Shown: positions 1 to 9,252 of the stretch, one piece after another
Layout: every line of letters starts with the position of its first letter
Numbering within the stretch: the first letter of the stretch is position 1
Assembly: GCF_000190595.1 (NCBI RefSeq)
Contig: NC_015167.1
Span: forward strand, 3,146,501 to 3,210,500
From: Cellulophaga lytica DSM 7489
GTDB taxonomy: Bacteria > Bacteroidota > Bacteroidia > Flavobacteriales > Flavobacteriaceae
Reading direction: 5' to 3'
DNA length: 64,000 nucleotides
Position numbers and translations under genes: made by a program
The notes under the pieces: generated by a model
Seen by the model: the letters and a program-made list of their open reading frames with translations, nothing else
What the model was told of the DNA's origin: nothing
Databases searched by the model: none

Positions 1-94
1 TCTTTCTTACATTCTAAACATGTCATTAATAGTAGGTTTAATAAGGTTTGGGATTATTATAACCGTGCTTTTTTAGGTTTATTATTTACGTTTC

Positions 95-138
95 GATGAA
101 ATACACACAAGTTTTTGCTTTTTAGATGAAATGCACAC
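95..138. repeat. Pair of 14-nt direct repeats upstream of the ilv leader
   Basis: GATGAAATRCACAC occurs at 95-108 and again at 125-138, differing only at one purine. The copies are exactly 30 bp apart, about three helical turns, and lie 60-120 bp upstream of the best promoter candidate for the ilv leader. This spacing suits a pair of operator half-sites for a regulator bound on one DNA face, but no known site is recognised, so the role is inference. Confidence 0.4.
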
Positions 139-175
139 TTTTTAAGAAGATGTTAAGTAATTTCTCAAAAAAAAT

Positions 176-206
176 ATTGTCAATAAATAAAAAATATCTA
201 ATATTG
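176..206 (+). promoter_or_regulatory. Candidate promoter of the ilv leader
   Basis: ATTG at 176-179 is followed after 19 nt by TAATATTG at 199-206, one mismatch from the Bacteroidota -7 consensus TAnnTTTG, with the usual spacing to the -33 TTTG element. It would start transcription near 211-213, only a few bases before the leader-peptide ATG at 216. A start further upstream cannot be excluded. Confidence 0.4.
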
Positions 207-215
207 CTATCAGCA

Positions 216-272
216 ATGAAAAACAACATAATTATTATCGTATTAGTCATTATTATCTCTCTCTGGGGATGA
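216..272 (+). CDS. ilv operon leader peptide (attenuator ORF)
   Basis: This 18-codon ORF reads MKNNIIIIVLVIIISLWG and stops at TGA 270-272. Eleven of the 18 residues are Ile (7), Val (2) or Leu (2), exactly the products of the operon that follows. It is too short and too biased to be a functional protein; the composition is that of a ribosome-stalling leader peptide as in classical ilv attenuators. The last codons and stop overlap segment 2 of the attenuator (270-277), so a ribosome reaching the stop would mask it. No clear Shine-Dalgarno sequence is seen, as is usual in this phylum. Confidence 0.85.
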   Translation: MKNNIIIIVLVIIISLWG

Positions 273-336
273 TACGGTCTTATATTGATTTTAAGAAAAG
301 CCTGTGTCATATAAAATTGACACAGGCTTTTTTTTG
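238..336 (+). promoter_or_regulatory. Transcription attenuator of the ilv operon (segments 1-4)
   Basis: Four mutually exclusive pairing segments are visible. Segment 1 is TCGTATTA at 238-245, inside the Ile-Val-Leu codons. Segment 2 is TGATACGG at 270-277, including the leader stop. Segment 3 is CTGTGTCA at 302-309 and segment 4 is at 318-331. Pairs 1:2 and 2:3 are each 8 bp with G-T wobbles. Pair 3:4 is a perfect 14-bp stem (296-309 with 318-331, loop 310-317) followed by a T tract, that is, an intrinsic terminator. Stalling at Ile/Val/Leu codons would free segment 2 to pair with 3 and prevent termination; fast translation would cover segment 2 and let 3:4 form. This mechanism is inferred from the pairing pattern. 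Confidence 0.8.
296..336 (+). terminator. Attenuator terminator before ilvD
   Basis: The arms AAAAGCCTGTGTCA (296-309) and TGACACAGGCTTTT (318-331) are perfectly complementary around an 8-nt loop, and a run of T follows to 335. It lies between the leader ORF and ilvD, so it can only act as a conditional terminator if the operon is to be expressed from the upstream promoter. Confidence 0.85.
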
Positions 337-566
337 TTTTCAACTTTATTACAACCATTATCTAATTAAACTATTAAAGGAAATAAAATAGCTGAATGTG
401 ATACAAAATATGGTTTTATATTGTTGTAAATCAGTTAATTAAATTAATATATAGGAAGTTGGATTTATACTAAAAAACAATGTTAAAAAAATGAAGAAAG
501 TGAAAGAATTATATTTGAATAGTAAATTATATTCAATAAACAATAAGAATTACAAGATATAGCCAA
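337..566 (+). promoter_or_regulatory. 230-nt spacer between attenuator and ilvD with one candidate internal promoter
   Basis: No convincing ORF is present; a 23-codon ATG reading frame from 491 has no branched-chain bias and no family resemblance. TATATTTG at 510-517 matches the TAnnTTTG -7 element exactly, but no clear TTG lies 19-21 nt upstream. If active, it would start transcripts near 523 and let ilvD escape the attenuator. Otherwise the spacer is AT-rich with no visible structure. Confidence 0.3.
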
Positions 567-2243
567 ATGGAGTTAAATAAGTACAGTAAAAATGTAACAC
601 AAGATCCTACGCAACCTGCCGCACAAGCAATGTTGTATGGTATAGGTTTTAAAGATGAAGATTTTAGTAAACCAATTGTGGGTATTGCAAGTACTGGTTA
701 CGAAGGTAACCCGTGTAATATGCACTTAAATGATTTGGCTAAAGAGGTTAAAGAGGGTGTTAATACAAACGAATCTGTAGGTTTAATATTTAATACAATT
801 GGTGTTAGTGATGGTATATCAATGGGTACTCCTGGTATGCGTTTTTCTTTACCGTCTAGAGATATTATTGCAGACTCTATGGAGACTGTTGTACAAGGTA
901 TGTCTTATGATGGTTTAGTTACTGTTGTAGGTTGTGATAAAAATATGCCAGGTGCCTTAATGGCAATGATTCGTTTAAATAGACCATCTATATTAGTTTA
1001 TGGTGGTACAATTGCATCTGGTTGCCACAATGATAGAAAACTAGATATTGTTTCTGCATTTGAGGCATGGGGAGAAAAAGTAGCAGGTACAATGCAACAA
1101 GAGGAGTTTGGCTGTATTATTAAAAAAGCTATTCCTGGTGCGGGTGCTTGCGGTGGTATGTATACTGCAAATACTATGGCTTCTGCAATTGAGGCTTTAG
1201 GTATGTCTTTACCTTTTAATTCATCAAACCCAGCTATTGGAAAAGAAAAAAAGCAAGAGTGTGTAGCAGCTGGTAAACAAATGTATCACTTACTAAAAAA
1301 TGATATAAAACCTTTAGATATCGTTACTAGGAAATCTTTAGAAAACGCTATTCGTTTGGTAACTATAATGGGTGGTTCTACAAATGCAGTATTACATTTT
1401 TTAGCTATTGCAAGAGCGGCAGACATTGATTTTACGCTTCAGGATTTTCAGAAAATTAGTGATACCACGCCTTTTATAGCAGACTTAAAACCTAGTGGTA
1501 AATATTTAATGGAAGATGTACACCGTATTGGTGGTATTCCGGCAGTATTAAAATATTTATTGGAAAACGGATTATTACATGGCGATTGTTTAACTGTTAC
1601 AGGTAAAACGCTAGCAGAAAACTTAGAAGATGTGCCAAGCTTAATAGACGGACAAGATGTTATTCGTCCTCTAGAAAATCCAATAAAAGCAACTGGTCAC
1701 TTACGTATGCTGTATGGTAATTTGGCAGAAAATGGTTCTGTAGCAAAAATTACAGGTAAAGAAGGATTACTTTTTAAAGGAACAGCAAAGGTTTTTAATA
1801 GTGAGTATGACGCTAATGATGGTATTAGAGATGGTAAAGTTAAAAAAGGTGATGTAGTCGTCATAAGGTATGAGGGACCAAAAGGCGGACCAGGAATGCC
1901 TGAAATGCTTAAGCCAACAGCTGCAATTATGGGTGCTGGTTTGGGTAAAGACGTAGCCTTAATTACAGACGGTCGTTTCTCTGGAGGTACGCACGGTTTT
2001 GTTGTAGGTCATATTGCGCCAGAGGCTCAAGATGGTGGTACTATTGCTCTTGTAAAAGACGGTGATATTATTACAATAGATGCAGAAACTAATGCTATTA
2101 ATGTAGATGTTACACCAGAAGAATTGACTAAACGTAAAGCTGCTTGGGTGGCTCCAGAATTAAAATTTAAAAAAGGTGTATTGTACAAGTACGCTCGTTC
2201 AGTATCATCTGCAGCCCAAGGTTGTGTTACAGATGAGTTTTAA
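567..2243 (+). CDS. ilvD: Dihydroxy-acid dehydratase
   Basis: IlvD dehydrates 2,3-dihydroxy-isovalerate and 2,3-dihydroxy-3-methylvalerate to the 2-oxoacids that precede valine/leucine and isoleucine. The protein is 558 aa, normal for the family. It carries the three expected iron-sulfur cysteines: Cys50 (GNPCN), Cys123 ([10 protein letters not shown]) and Cys195 ([10 protein letters not shown]). The C-terminal [19 protein letters not shown] signature is also present. The ATG at 567 fits the family's N-terminus. It is the first structural gene of the operon, 230 nt after the attenuator terminator, with ilvB about 80 nt downstream. Regulation by leader-peptide attenuation is inferred. Confidence 0.97.
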   Translation: MELNKYSKNVTQDPTQPAAQAMLYGIGFKDEDFSKPIVGIASTGYEGNPCNMHLNDLAKEVKEGVNTNESVGLIFNTIGVSDGISMGTPGMRFSLPSRDIIADSMETVVQGMSYDGLVTVVGCDKNMPGALMAMIRLNRPSILVYGGTIASGCHNDRKLDIVSAFEAWGEKVAGTMQQEEFGCIIKKAIPGAGACGGMYTANTMASAIEALGMSLPFNSSNPAIGKEKKQECVAAGKQMYHLLKNDIKPLDIVTRKSLENAIRLVTIMGGSTNAVLHFLAIARAADIDFTLQDFQKISDTTPFIADLKPSGKYLMEDVHRIGGIPAVLKYLLENGLLHGDCLTVTGKTLAENLEDVPSLIDGQDVIRPLENPIKATGHLRMLYGNLAENGSVAKITGKEGLLFKGTAKVFNSEYDANDGIRDGKVKKGDVVVIRYEGPKGGPGMPEMLKPTAAIMGAGLGKDVALITDGRFSGGTHGFVVGHIAPEAQDGGTIALVKDGDIITIDAETNAINVDVTPEELTKRKAAWVAPELKFKKGVLYKYARSVSSAAQGCVTDEF

Positions 2244-2324
2244 TAAAAAATAAAAAATTGAAAAAGTACTATTGTCTAAGCTCTAAAACAGTACAATAAC
2301 ACTTTTTACTTTAACTCTTTGAAA

Positions 2325-4058
2325 ATGGAAACAGTAAAAGAACAAAAGATAACATCAAAAAATAATAAAACCATAAAAATTAGTGGAGCAGAAGCTATTA
2401 TACATTGTTTATTAGCAGAGGGTGTAGATTTAATTTATGGTTATCCGGGCGGAGCAATTATGCCTGTTTATGACGAATTATACAAGTTTCAAGATAAACT
2501 AACACATATTCTTACTCGTCATGAGCAAGGAGCAACACACGCTGCACAAGGTTACGCAAGAGTTTCTGGTAAAGTAGGTGTTGCTATGGCAACTTCTGGT
2601 CCGGGAGCAACAAACTTAGTTACAGGGCTGGCAGACGCACAGATAGATTCTACTCCTATGGTTTGTATTACAGGACAAGTTCCTAGGCAACTGTTAGGTA
2701 CAGACGCTTTTCAAGAAACAGATATTATTGGTATATCTACTCCTGTTACTAAATGGAATTATCAAGTTACTAGGGCAGAAGAAATTCCAGAAATACTGGC
2801 AAAAGCATTTTACATTGCTAAATCTGGTAGGCCTGGTCCAGTACTTGTAGATATTACAAAAAATGCCCAATTTGATGAGTTAGATTTTAGCTATGAAGCC
2901 TGTACAGGTGTGCGTAGTTATAATCCGTACCCTAAGGTAGATGTTAACCAAGTTAAGGCAGCAGCTGCATTAATTAACTCAGCAAAAAAACCATTTATAG
3001 TATTTGGGCAGGGAGTAATTTTGGGAGAGGCAGAAGCTCAATTAAAAACCGTTATAGAAAAAGCAGGGATCCCAGCAGCGTGGACAATTTTAGGTGTAGC
3101 AGCTTTAGATAGTGAGCACCCTTTAAACGTTGGTATGGTTGGTATGCACGGTAATTATGCGCCAAATTTATTAACTAATGAGTGCGATGTTTTAATTGCT
3201 ATTGGTATGCGTTTTGATGATCGTGTTACTGGTAATTTAGATAGCTATGCTAAACAGGCTAAAATTATACACTTTGATATTGATCCTGCAGAAATAAATA
3301 AAAATGTTCCTACAGATGTTGCTGTATTGGGTAATGCTAAAGATAGTTTAGAAGCATTAATTCCGCTTTTAAATGACAATAAACATACAGACTGGCACAA
3401 CGTTTTTAAAGAAAAATACAAAGTAGAATTTACTACAGTTATAGAAAAAGATATTCATCCTACTAAAGAAAAATTAACAATGGGTGAGGTTATAGAGCAA
3501 ATTAATATTGCTTCTAACAACAGTGCAGTTATTGTTAGTGATGTTGGTCAGCACCAAATGATAGCTTGTAGATATGCAAAGTTTAACCAAACAAAAAGTA
3601 ACATTACATCTGGTGGTTTAGGTACTATGGGCTTTGCCTTACCAGCTGCTATAGGGGCAAAAATGGGAGCTATGGATAGGGAAGTGGTTGCTATTATTGG
3701 TGATGGTGGCTATCAAATGACAATACAGGAGTTGGGCGTAATTTTTCAGCACAATGTACCTGTAAAAATTATTGTTTTAAATAACGATCATTTAGGAATG
3801 GTACGCCAATGGCAAGAGTTATTTTTTGATAAAAGGTATGCATCTACCGTAATGGTGAATCCAGATTTTGTAAAAATAGCAGAGGGCTATCACATTAAAT
3901 CTAAACGAGTTAGTGAGCGTAGCGAATTAAAATCTACTATAGAAGAAATGTTGGCATCAAAAGATCCGTATTTTTTAGAAGTTAAGGTAGAAAAAGAGGA
4001 TAATGTGTTTCCTATGATTCCTTCAGGAGCTTCAGTATCAGACGTTAGGTTAAAATAA
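2325..4058 (+). CDS. ilvB: Acetolactate synthase large (catalytic) subunit
   Basis: The enzyme condenses two pyruvates to acetolactate, or pyruvate with 2-oxobutyrate to acetohydroxybutyrate, using ThDP and FAD. The sequence has the N-terminal pyrimidine-binding domain with YGYPGGAIMPVYDEL and the activating Glu in RHEQGATHAAQGYAR. A central Rossmann-like domain follows, then the ThDP-Mg domain with GDGGYQMTIQELGVI and the family motif DHLGMVRQWQELFF. The frame is open from a TTG at 2319, but the ATG at 2325 is the more likely start and gives 577 aa. ilvN follows after about 58 nt, completing the holoenzyme. Confidence 0.97.
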   Translation: METVKEQKITSKNNKTIKISGAEAIIHCLLAEGVDLIYGYPGGAIMPVYDELYKFQDKLTHILTRHEQGATHAAQGYARVSGKVGVAMATSGPGATNLVTGLADAQIDSTPMVCITGQVPRQLLGTDAFQETDIIGISTPVTKWNYQVTRAEEIPEILAKAFYIAKSGRPGPVLVDITKNAQFDELDFSYEACTGVRSYNPYPKVDVNQVKAAAALINSAKKPFIVFGQGVILGEAEAQLKTVIEKAGIPAAWTILGVAALDSEHPLNVGMVGMHGNYAPNLLTNECDVLIAIGMRFDDRVTGNLDSYAKQAKIIHFDIDPAEINKNVPTDVAVLGNAKDSLEALIPLLNDNKHTDWHNVFKEKYKVEFTTVIEKDIHPTKEKLTMGEVIEQINIASNNSAVIVSDVGQHQMIACRYAKFNQTKSNITSGGLGTMGFALPAAIGAKMGAMDREVVAIIGDGGYQMTIQELGVIFQHNVPVKIIVLNNDHLGMVRQWQELFFDKRYASTVMVNPDFVKIAEGYHIKSKRVSERSELKSTIEEMLASKDPYFLEVKVEKEDNVFPMIPSGASVSDVRLK

Positions 4059-4116
4059 GTTTAATTAAAAAATTCCAAAGGAACTTTAAATTAAGTGAAA
4101 TTGGGGCAATAAAAAA

Positions 4117-4644
4117 ATGGAAAATAATTGGTATACCATATCGGTTTATTCTGAAAACAACGTTGGGTTGTTAAACAGAATATCGGGCATATTTTTAAAA
4201 AGACATATAAATATAGAGGCTTTAAATGTCTCAAAATCTGAAATTAATAGCGTTTCTAAATTTACAATTGTTGTAAATACAACAGAACAATGGGTTAAAA
4301 ATATTGTTGGTCAAATAGAAAAACAAGTAGAGGTTATTAAGGCTTTTTATCATAATGATGAAGAAATTATTTATCAAGAGTCTGCCTTGTTTAAAATTAA
4401 ATCAGATTTATTGTTTGATGAGCGTAATATTCAAAACATCATCAAAGAAAATAACTCGCAAATAGTTACTGTTGCACGCGATTTTTTTGTGCTTTCTAAA
4501 TCAGGAAAAAGAGAAGAAATAAATAAAATGCATGAGCAGTTAGAGCCATATGGTATAATGCAATTTGTACGCTCTGGTAGAATTGCAGTGAGTAAAGCAG
4601 AAATGCGTATTAGTAGTTTATTAGAAGAATTTCAACATAATTAA
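4117..4644 (+). CDS. ilvN: Acetolactate synthase small (regulatory) subunit
   Basis: This 175-aa protein begins with an ACT domain (about residues 5-75; YTISVYSENNVGLLNRISGI and the typical NIEALNVSKSE stretch). It continues with the ALS_ss_C-type second half (ALFKIKSD, DFFVLSKSGKREEI, GIMQFVRSGRIAV). The subunit activates IlvB and normally confers valine feedback inhibition. The length fits the long bacterial IlvN/IlvH class. It sits between the large-subunit gene and ilvC in the same direction. Confidence 0.95.
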   Translation: MENNWYTISVYSENNVGLLNRISGIFLKRHINIEALNVSKSEINSVSKFTIVVNTTEQWVKNIVGQIEKQVEVIKAFYHNDEEIIYQESALFKIKSDLLFDERNIQNIIKENNSQIVTVARDFFVLSKSGKREEINKMHEQLEPYGIMQFVRSGRIAVSKAEMRISSLLEEFQHN

Positions 4645-4690
4645 TTAATCATTCTTAGTTTATATACTGAGATAAAAAAGAGTACAGAAA

Positions 4691-6166
4691 ATGTCAAATT
4701 ATTTTAACACCTTATCATTAAGAGACAAGTTAACCCAGCTGGGTAAATGTAGATTTATGGATACTGCAGAATTCTCTGATGGGGTAACAGCATTAAAAGG
4801 CAAAAAAATAGTAATTATTGGCTGTGGAGCACAAGGTTTAAACCAAGGATTAAATATGAGAGATTCTGGTTTAGATATTTCTTATGCTTTGCGTGATGCT
4901 GCTATAAAAGAAAAAAGAGCATCGTACAACAATGCAACAGAAAATGGTTTTACTGTTGGTAATTATGAGGAGTTAATACCTACGGCAGACTTAGTAATTA
5001 ATCTTACACCAGATAAACAACATACTAACGTAGTTAATACTGTAATGCCTTTAATGAAAAATGGTGCTACATTATCCTATTCTCACGGTTTTAATATTGT
5101 TGAAGAAGGTACACAAGTACGTAAAGATTTAACTGTTATAATGGTGGCACCAAAGTCTCCAGGATCAGAGGTTAGAGAGGAATATAAAAGAGGTTTTGGT
5201 GTGCCAACACTTATTGCTGTACATCCAGAAAATGATCCAGAGGGCAAAGGTTTGGCTCAGGCTAAAGCATATGCAGCTGCTACAGGCGGACATAAAGCTG
5301 GGGTTTTAGAATCTTCTTTTGTAGCAGAAGTAAAGTCAGATTTAATGGGAGAACAAACCATACTTTGTGGGTTGTTACAAACTGGTTCTATACTTTGTTT
5401 TGATAAAATGGTTGAAGAAGGTATAGATGCAGGTTATGCTTCTAAACTTATACAGTATGGTTGGGAAACTGTTACAGAAGGTCTTAAATATGGTGGTATT
5501 ACTAATATGATGGATCGTTTGTCTAACCCTGCCAAAATAAAAGCTTTTGAGTTAGCAGAAGAATTAAAAGATATTATGCGTCCATTATTCCAAAAACATA
5601 TGGATGATATTATGGAAGGTGAGTTTTCTAAAACTATGATGGAAGACTGGGCTAACGGAGATAAAAACTTACTAGATTGGCGAGCTGCTACAGGAGAAAC
5701 TAATTTTGAAAAAACTCCGGCTAGTGATGTAGAAATCTCTGAACAAGAATTTTATGATAATGGAGTGTTAATGATTGCTATGGTTAGAGCTGGTGTAGAG
5801 CTTGCTTTTGAAGCTATGACAGATTCTGGTATTATTGAAGAATCTGCGTACTATGAGTCGTTACATGAAACACCGCTTATTGCCAATACCATTGCCCGTA
5901 AAAAGTTATTTGAAATGAACAGAGTAATTTCTGATACAGCAGAATACGGTTGTTATTTATTTGATCATGCTTGTAAGCCTTTATTAAAAGATTTTATGGC
6001 TAAAGTGAATACTTCTGTTATTGGCAAACCATATGCTGCAGATGCAGGTAATGGTGTAGATAATGCTAAATTAATTGCCGTTAACAAGGCATTAAGAGAG
6101 CATCCGGTAGAAATTGTTGGTGCAAGATTAAGAGCATCTATGACTGCAATGAAACCTATAGTGTAA
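4691..6166 (+). CDS. ilvC: Ketol-acid reductoisomerase (class II, long form)
   Basis: The enzyme isomerises and reduces acetolactate or acetohydroxybutyrate to the dihydroxyacid with NAD(P)H and Mg2+. At 491 aa it is the long class II type, with a Rossmann domain ([20 protein letters not shown] near residue 40) followed by a duplicated knotted helical domain. Visible motifs include [37 protein letters not shown] and, in the helical part, [13 protein letters not shown] strong hairpin begins about 20 nt after the stop codon. Confidence 0.96.
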   Translation: MSNYFNTLSLRDKLTQLGKCRFMDTAEFSDGVTALKGKKIVIIGCGAQGLNQGLNMRDSGLDISYALRDAAIKEKRASYNNATENGFTVGNYEELIPTADLVINLTPDKQHTNVVNTVMPLMKNGATLSYSHGFNIVEEGTQVRKDLTVIMVAPKSPGSEVREEYKRGFGVPTLIAVHPENDPEGKGLAQAKAYAAATGGHKAGVLESSFVAEVKSDLMGEQTILCGLLQTGSILCFDKMVEEGIDAGYASKLIQYGWETVTEGLKYGGITNMMDRLSNPAKIKAFELAEELKDIMRPLFQKHMDDIMEGEFSKTMMEDWANGDKNLLDWRAATGETNFEKTPASDVEISEQEFYDNGVLMIAMVRAGVELAFEAMTDSGIIEESAYYESLHETPLIANTIARKKLFEMNRVISDTAEYGCYLFDHACKPLLKDFMAKVNTSVIGKPYAADAGNGVDNAKLIAVNKALREHPVEIVGARLRASMTAMKPIV

Positions 6167-6188
6167 ACCCAACCAAACTATTCTATAG

Positions 6189-6225
6189 CCTGTCTGGTTT
6201 TTTAGAAACTAGGCAGGTTTTTATT
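6189..6225 (+). terminator. Intrinsic terminator between ilvC and ilvA
   Basis: CCTGTCTGGTTT (6189-6200) pairs with AAACTAGGCAGG (6206-6217) over 12 bp including two G-T wobbles, followed by TTTTTATTTTTT. It ends about 12 nt before the ilvA start codon, so ilvA either needs read-through or initiates inside the hairpin region. It may set a lower ilvA level than the upstream genes. Confidence 0.7.
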
Positions 6226-6236
6226 TTTTATTAAAA

Positions 6237-7487
6237 ATGAACTATTTTCCTAACATAGAAAACATTCGCAAAGCGGCTGGTACTATAAGTGCAGTTGCAG
6301 ATACCACACCATTATTAGACAGTATACGTTATTCAAAGTTATACAATGCTAATATTCTTTTAAAAAGAGAAGATTTGCACCGTGTAAGATCCTATAAAAT
6401 AAGAGGAGCTTTTAATAAAATAAGCTCATTATCTGCACAAGAAAGACAAAAAGGTGTTGTTTGTGCAAGTGCAGGAAATCACGCGCAAGGTGTAGCTTTT
6501 GCGTGTAACCATTTGGGAATTAAAGGCACAATTTATATGCCTTCAGTTACGCCAAAACAGAAAGTAGAGCAAACAGAAATGTTTGGTGGAGATTGGGTTA
6601 CTATTGTTTTAGAAGGCGATACTTTTGACGATTCTTCTAAAGCAGCTCTTCAATTTTGTGAGGAGCACCAAAAGGTATTTGTACACCCTTTTAACGATCC
6701 AAAAACTATTGAGGGGCAGGCTACAGTTGGTTTAGAAGCCATTCATCAATCTAAAAAAACAATAGACTATATTTTTGTGGCTATTGGCGGTGGTGGTTTA
6801 GCTGCTGGTTTATGTGGTGTTTTTAAAGCGTTATCTCCTACTACTAAAATTATAGGAGTAGAGCCAGCTGGTGCTCCATCTATGAAAACCAGTATAGAAA
6901 ACGGAGTAAATACAGAGCTTGTACAAATTGATAAATTTGTTGATGGTGCTGCAGTACAACGCGTGGGCGATTTAACTTTTGAGATTTGTAAAGATTATTT
7001 AGATGCTGTTATTACGGTACCAGAAGGTAAAGTATGTCAAACTATTTTAGACTTGTATAATAGAGATGCTATTGTTGTAGAACCTGCAGGAGCTTTAACT
7101 ATTGCAGCCTTAGACCAATATGCAAAACAAATAGAAGGTAAAAATGTGGTTTGTGTTGTAAGCGGTAGTAATAATGATATTACTAGAACTGCAGAAATTA
7201 AAGAACGTGCTTTGTTATTTGCCAATTTAAAGCATTACTTTATTGTACGTTTTCCGCAACGTCCTGGAGCTTTAAAAGAGTTTGTTGCAGAAATTTTAGG
7301 ACCAACAGATGATATTACTCATTTTGAGTATTCTAAAAAATCTAGTAAAGAAAATGCTCCTGCTGTAGTTGGTATAGAGTTGAAAAAACCTGAGGATTTA
7401 GAGCCATTAATTGCTAGAATGAAAGAAAATAATTTCTTTGGCGACTACTTAAATAATAAACCAGACCTGTTTCAATATTTAGTATAA
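6237..7487 (+). CDS. ilvA: Threonine ammonia-lyase (biosynthetic threonine dehydratase)
   Basis: IlvA converts threonine to 2-oxobutyrate and ammonia, the committed step to isoleucine, using PLP. The PLP-binding Lys54 lies in RSYKIRGAF; CASAGNHAQGVAFAC and the phosphate-binding loop IGGGGLAAGL follow. The 416-aa length and a single C-terminal ACT-like segment (about 335-416, beginning LKHYFIVRFPQRPGALKEF) fit the short IlvA type, shorter than the two-ACT E. coli enzyme. The ATG lies just after the hairpin at 6189-6225. A second route to 2-oxobutyrate may exist through the synthase at 16402-17916. Confidence 0.95.
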   Translation: MNYFPNIENIRKAAGTISAVADTTPLLDSIRYSKLYNANILLKREDLHRVRSYKIRGAFNKISSLSAQERQKGVVCASAGNHAQGVAFACNHLGIKGTIYMPSVTPKQKVEQTEMFGGDWVTIVLEGDTFDDSSKAALQFCEEHQKVFVHPFNDPKTIEGQATVGLEAIHQSKKTIDYIFVAIGGGGLAAGLCGVFKALSPTTKIIGVEPAGAPSMKTSIENGVNTELVQIDKFVDGAAVQRVGDLTFEICKDYLDAVITVPEGKVCQTILDLYNRDAIVVEPAGALTIAALDQYAKQIEGKNVVCVVSGSNNDITRTAEIKERALLFANLKHYFIVRFPQRPGALKEFVAEILGPTDDITHFEYSKKSSKENAPAVVGIELKKPEDLEPLIARMKENNFFGDYLNNKPDLFQYLV

Positions 7488-7526
7488 AAAGACACATTTT
7501 ACTAAATTTTTATTAAAAAATGAAAT

Positions 7527-7540
7527 TGAAAACGTTTTCG
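7527..7540. promoter_or_regulatory. LacI-family-like operator upstream of gapN
   Basis: TGAAAACGTTTTCG contains the perfect 12-bp palindrome GAAAACGTTTTC with a central CG. It matches the general LacI/CcpA-type operator TGNAANCGNTTNCA at all but the last defined base. It lies about 105 nt before the gapN ATG. No LacI-family gene is in the window, so the regulator is unknown. Confidence 0.45.
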
Positions 7541-7543
7541 TAT

Positions 7544-7569
7544 CTAAAGCAATAAATATATTGCTTTAG
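7544..7569. repeat. Perfect 11-bp inverted repeat between ilvA and gapN
   Basis: CTAAAGCAATA (7544-7554) and TATTGCTTTAG (7559-7569) form a perfect stem with a 4-nt loop. No T tract follows on the plus strand, so it is not a standard terminator for ilvA. It sits 3 nt after the LacI-like palindrome and could be a second operator or an RNA hairpin in the gapN leader. Confidence 0.5.
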
Positions 7570-7643
7570 AACCTCAATTTTAAGCGTAAGATTTAGTAAA
7601 TTCACTATTAAAGATACTAGAAATAGTCTATAAATTGATAAAA

Positions 7644-9230
7644 ATGAGCACAACAACGATACCTGAAGAATATAAAATTACAGAGTTAATAGAGCAAAAA
7701 GAATACTTAGTTGGTGGCGATCTTAAAAAATGGGATGGCGCAACAACAGAAGTATTTTCTACAATATCATCTACAGAAGAATACAAACCTACATTATTAG
7801 GTAGTATTCCAGATATGGGAGAAGAAGAAGCTTTAGATGCATTAAATGCTGCTTTAAAGGCGTATGACCAAGGTCAAGGTGCTTGGCCAACTATGCGTGT
7901 TAAAGAGCGTATAGATTGTATGGAGAAGTTTGTAGAAAAAATGATTACTAAGCGTGATGAAGTTGTAAAACTTTTAATGTGGGAAATTGGTAAGTCTTTA
8001 CCAGATTCAGAAAAGGAATTTGACCGTACAGTAATATATATTAAAGATACTATTGAAGACTATAAGCAATTAGACAGGGATGCTGCTAAGTTTCAAAAAA
8101 ACGATGGTGTTTATGCTCATATACGTAGGGGACCACTAGGCGTAGTACTTTGTTTAGGGCCTTACAATTACCCGTTAAATGAAACATTTGCATTGCTAAT
8201 ACCAGCAATAATAATGGGAAATACTACAATATTTAAACCTGCTAAACATGGTGTTTTATTAATTACTCCTTTGTTAGAGGCTTTTCAATCATCTTTTCCT
8301 AATGGTGTTGTAAATATTATTTTTGGTAGAGGTAGAGCAGTTGCTAGTCCTATTATGAAAACAGGAAAGGTAGATGTGCTTGCTTTAATTGGTAACAGTA
8401 AATCTGCAAATGCATTACAAGAGCAGCACCCAAAAAGTAACAGGCTACGTTTGGTTTTAGGTTTAGAAGCTAAAAACCCTGCAATTATTTTACCAGATGC
8501 AGATTTAGATTTAACTATAGATGAATGTATAGCTGGTACGTTGTCTTTTAACGGTCAGCGTTGTACAGCTTTAAAAGTTGTTTATGTACACGAGAGTATT
8601 GCAGATGAGTTTAACAAACGTTTTGCTAAACGTGTAGACGAGCTTAAATTTGGTAACCCTTGGGATAATGGCGCTAAACTAACACCATTACCAGAGCCAA
8701 ATAAACCTGCTTACATACAAGAACTTATAGATGATGCTAAAGCAAAAGGAGCATCAATTTTAAATAAAAAAGGAGGTAAAACTACAGATAATTATATTTG
8801 GCCAGCAGTATTATATCCAGTTTCTAAAGATATGCGTGTGTACCAAGAAGAGCAGTTTGGACCAGTTGTACCAGTAGTTTCTTTTAGTAATATTGAAGAA
8901 CCTTTAGATGATATGGCTGCCTCTAATTACGGACAGCAAGTTAGTTTGTTTGGTAAAGATGTATATACATTAGCTCCGTTAATAGATACTTTGGTAAACT
9001 TGGTATGTAGAGTTAACTTAAATAGCTCTTGCCAAAGAGGACCAGATGTTTACCCTTTTACAGGCCGTAAAGACTCTGCACAAGCAACATTAAGTGTACA
9101 TGATGCTTTGCGTTCTTTCTCTGTACGTACGTTTGTAGCGTCTAAAGACAATGATATTAATAATGAAATTATAGAGCAATTGTTAGAGACTAGATTATCT
9201 AACTTTATTAGCACAGATTATATTTTATAA
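7644..9230 (+). CDS. gapN: NADP-dependent (non-phosphorylating) glyceraldehyde-3-phosphate dehydrogenase
   Basis: The protein belongs to the aldehyde dehydrogenase superfamily and oxidises glyceraldehyde-3-phosphate directly to 3-phosphoglycerate with NADP+, giving NADPH without ATP. With the ATG at 7644 as residue 1 (528 aa), the catalytic Cys307 is in [10 protein letters not shown] and the general-base Glu275 in [19 protein letters not shown] and the C-terminal [18 protein letters not shown] are typical of GapN rather than of betaine-aldehyde enzymes. A TTG at 7635 is in frame, but the ATG is preferred. A LacI-like palindrome and a perfect hairpin lie in its long leader; a bidirectional terminator follows. 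Confidence 0.88.
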   Translation: MSTTTIPEEYKITELIEQKEYLVGGDLKKWDGATTEVFSTISSTEEYKPTLLGSIPDMGEEEALDALNAALKAYDQGQGAWPTMRVKERIDCMEKFVEKMITKRDEVVKLLMWEIGKSLPDSEKEFDRTVIYIKDTIEDYKQLDRDAAKFQKNDGVYAHIRRGPLGVVLCLGPYNYPLNETFALLIPAIIMGNTTIFKPAKHGVLLITPLLEAFQSSFPNGVVNIIFGRGRAVASPIMKTGKVDVLALIGNSKSANALQEQHPKSNRLRLVLGLEAKNPAIILPDADLDLTIDECIAGTLSFNGQRCTALKVVYVHESIADEFNKRFAKRVDELKFGNPWDNGAKLTPLPEPNKPAYIQELIDDAKAKGASILNKKGGKTTDNYIWPAVLYPVSKDMRVYQEEQFGPVVPVVSFSNIEEPLDDMAASNYGQQVSLFGKDVYTLAPLIDTLVNLVCRVNLNSSCQRGPDVYPFTGRKDSAQATLSVHDALRSFSVRTFVASKDNDINNEIIEQLLETRLSNFISTDYIL

Positions 9231-9252
9231 GACCTAAGGTTTTAAGTTATAT

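Noticed and set aside
122-358. Minus-strand ORF of 78 codons over the ilv attenuator
   Set aside because: It runs antisense to the leader peptide and terminator, has no family resemblance and is hydrophobic only because it mirrors AT-rich sequence.
7520-7555. 11-codon ATG ORF before gapN, possibly a leader peptide
   Set aside because: No amino-acid bias, no terminator behind it, and it overlaps the LacI-like palindrome by chance.
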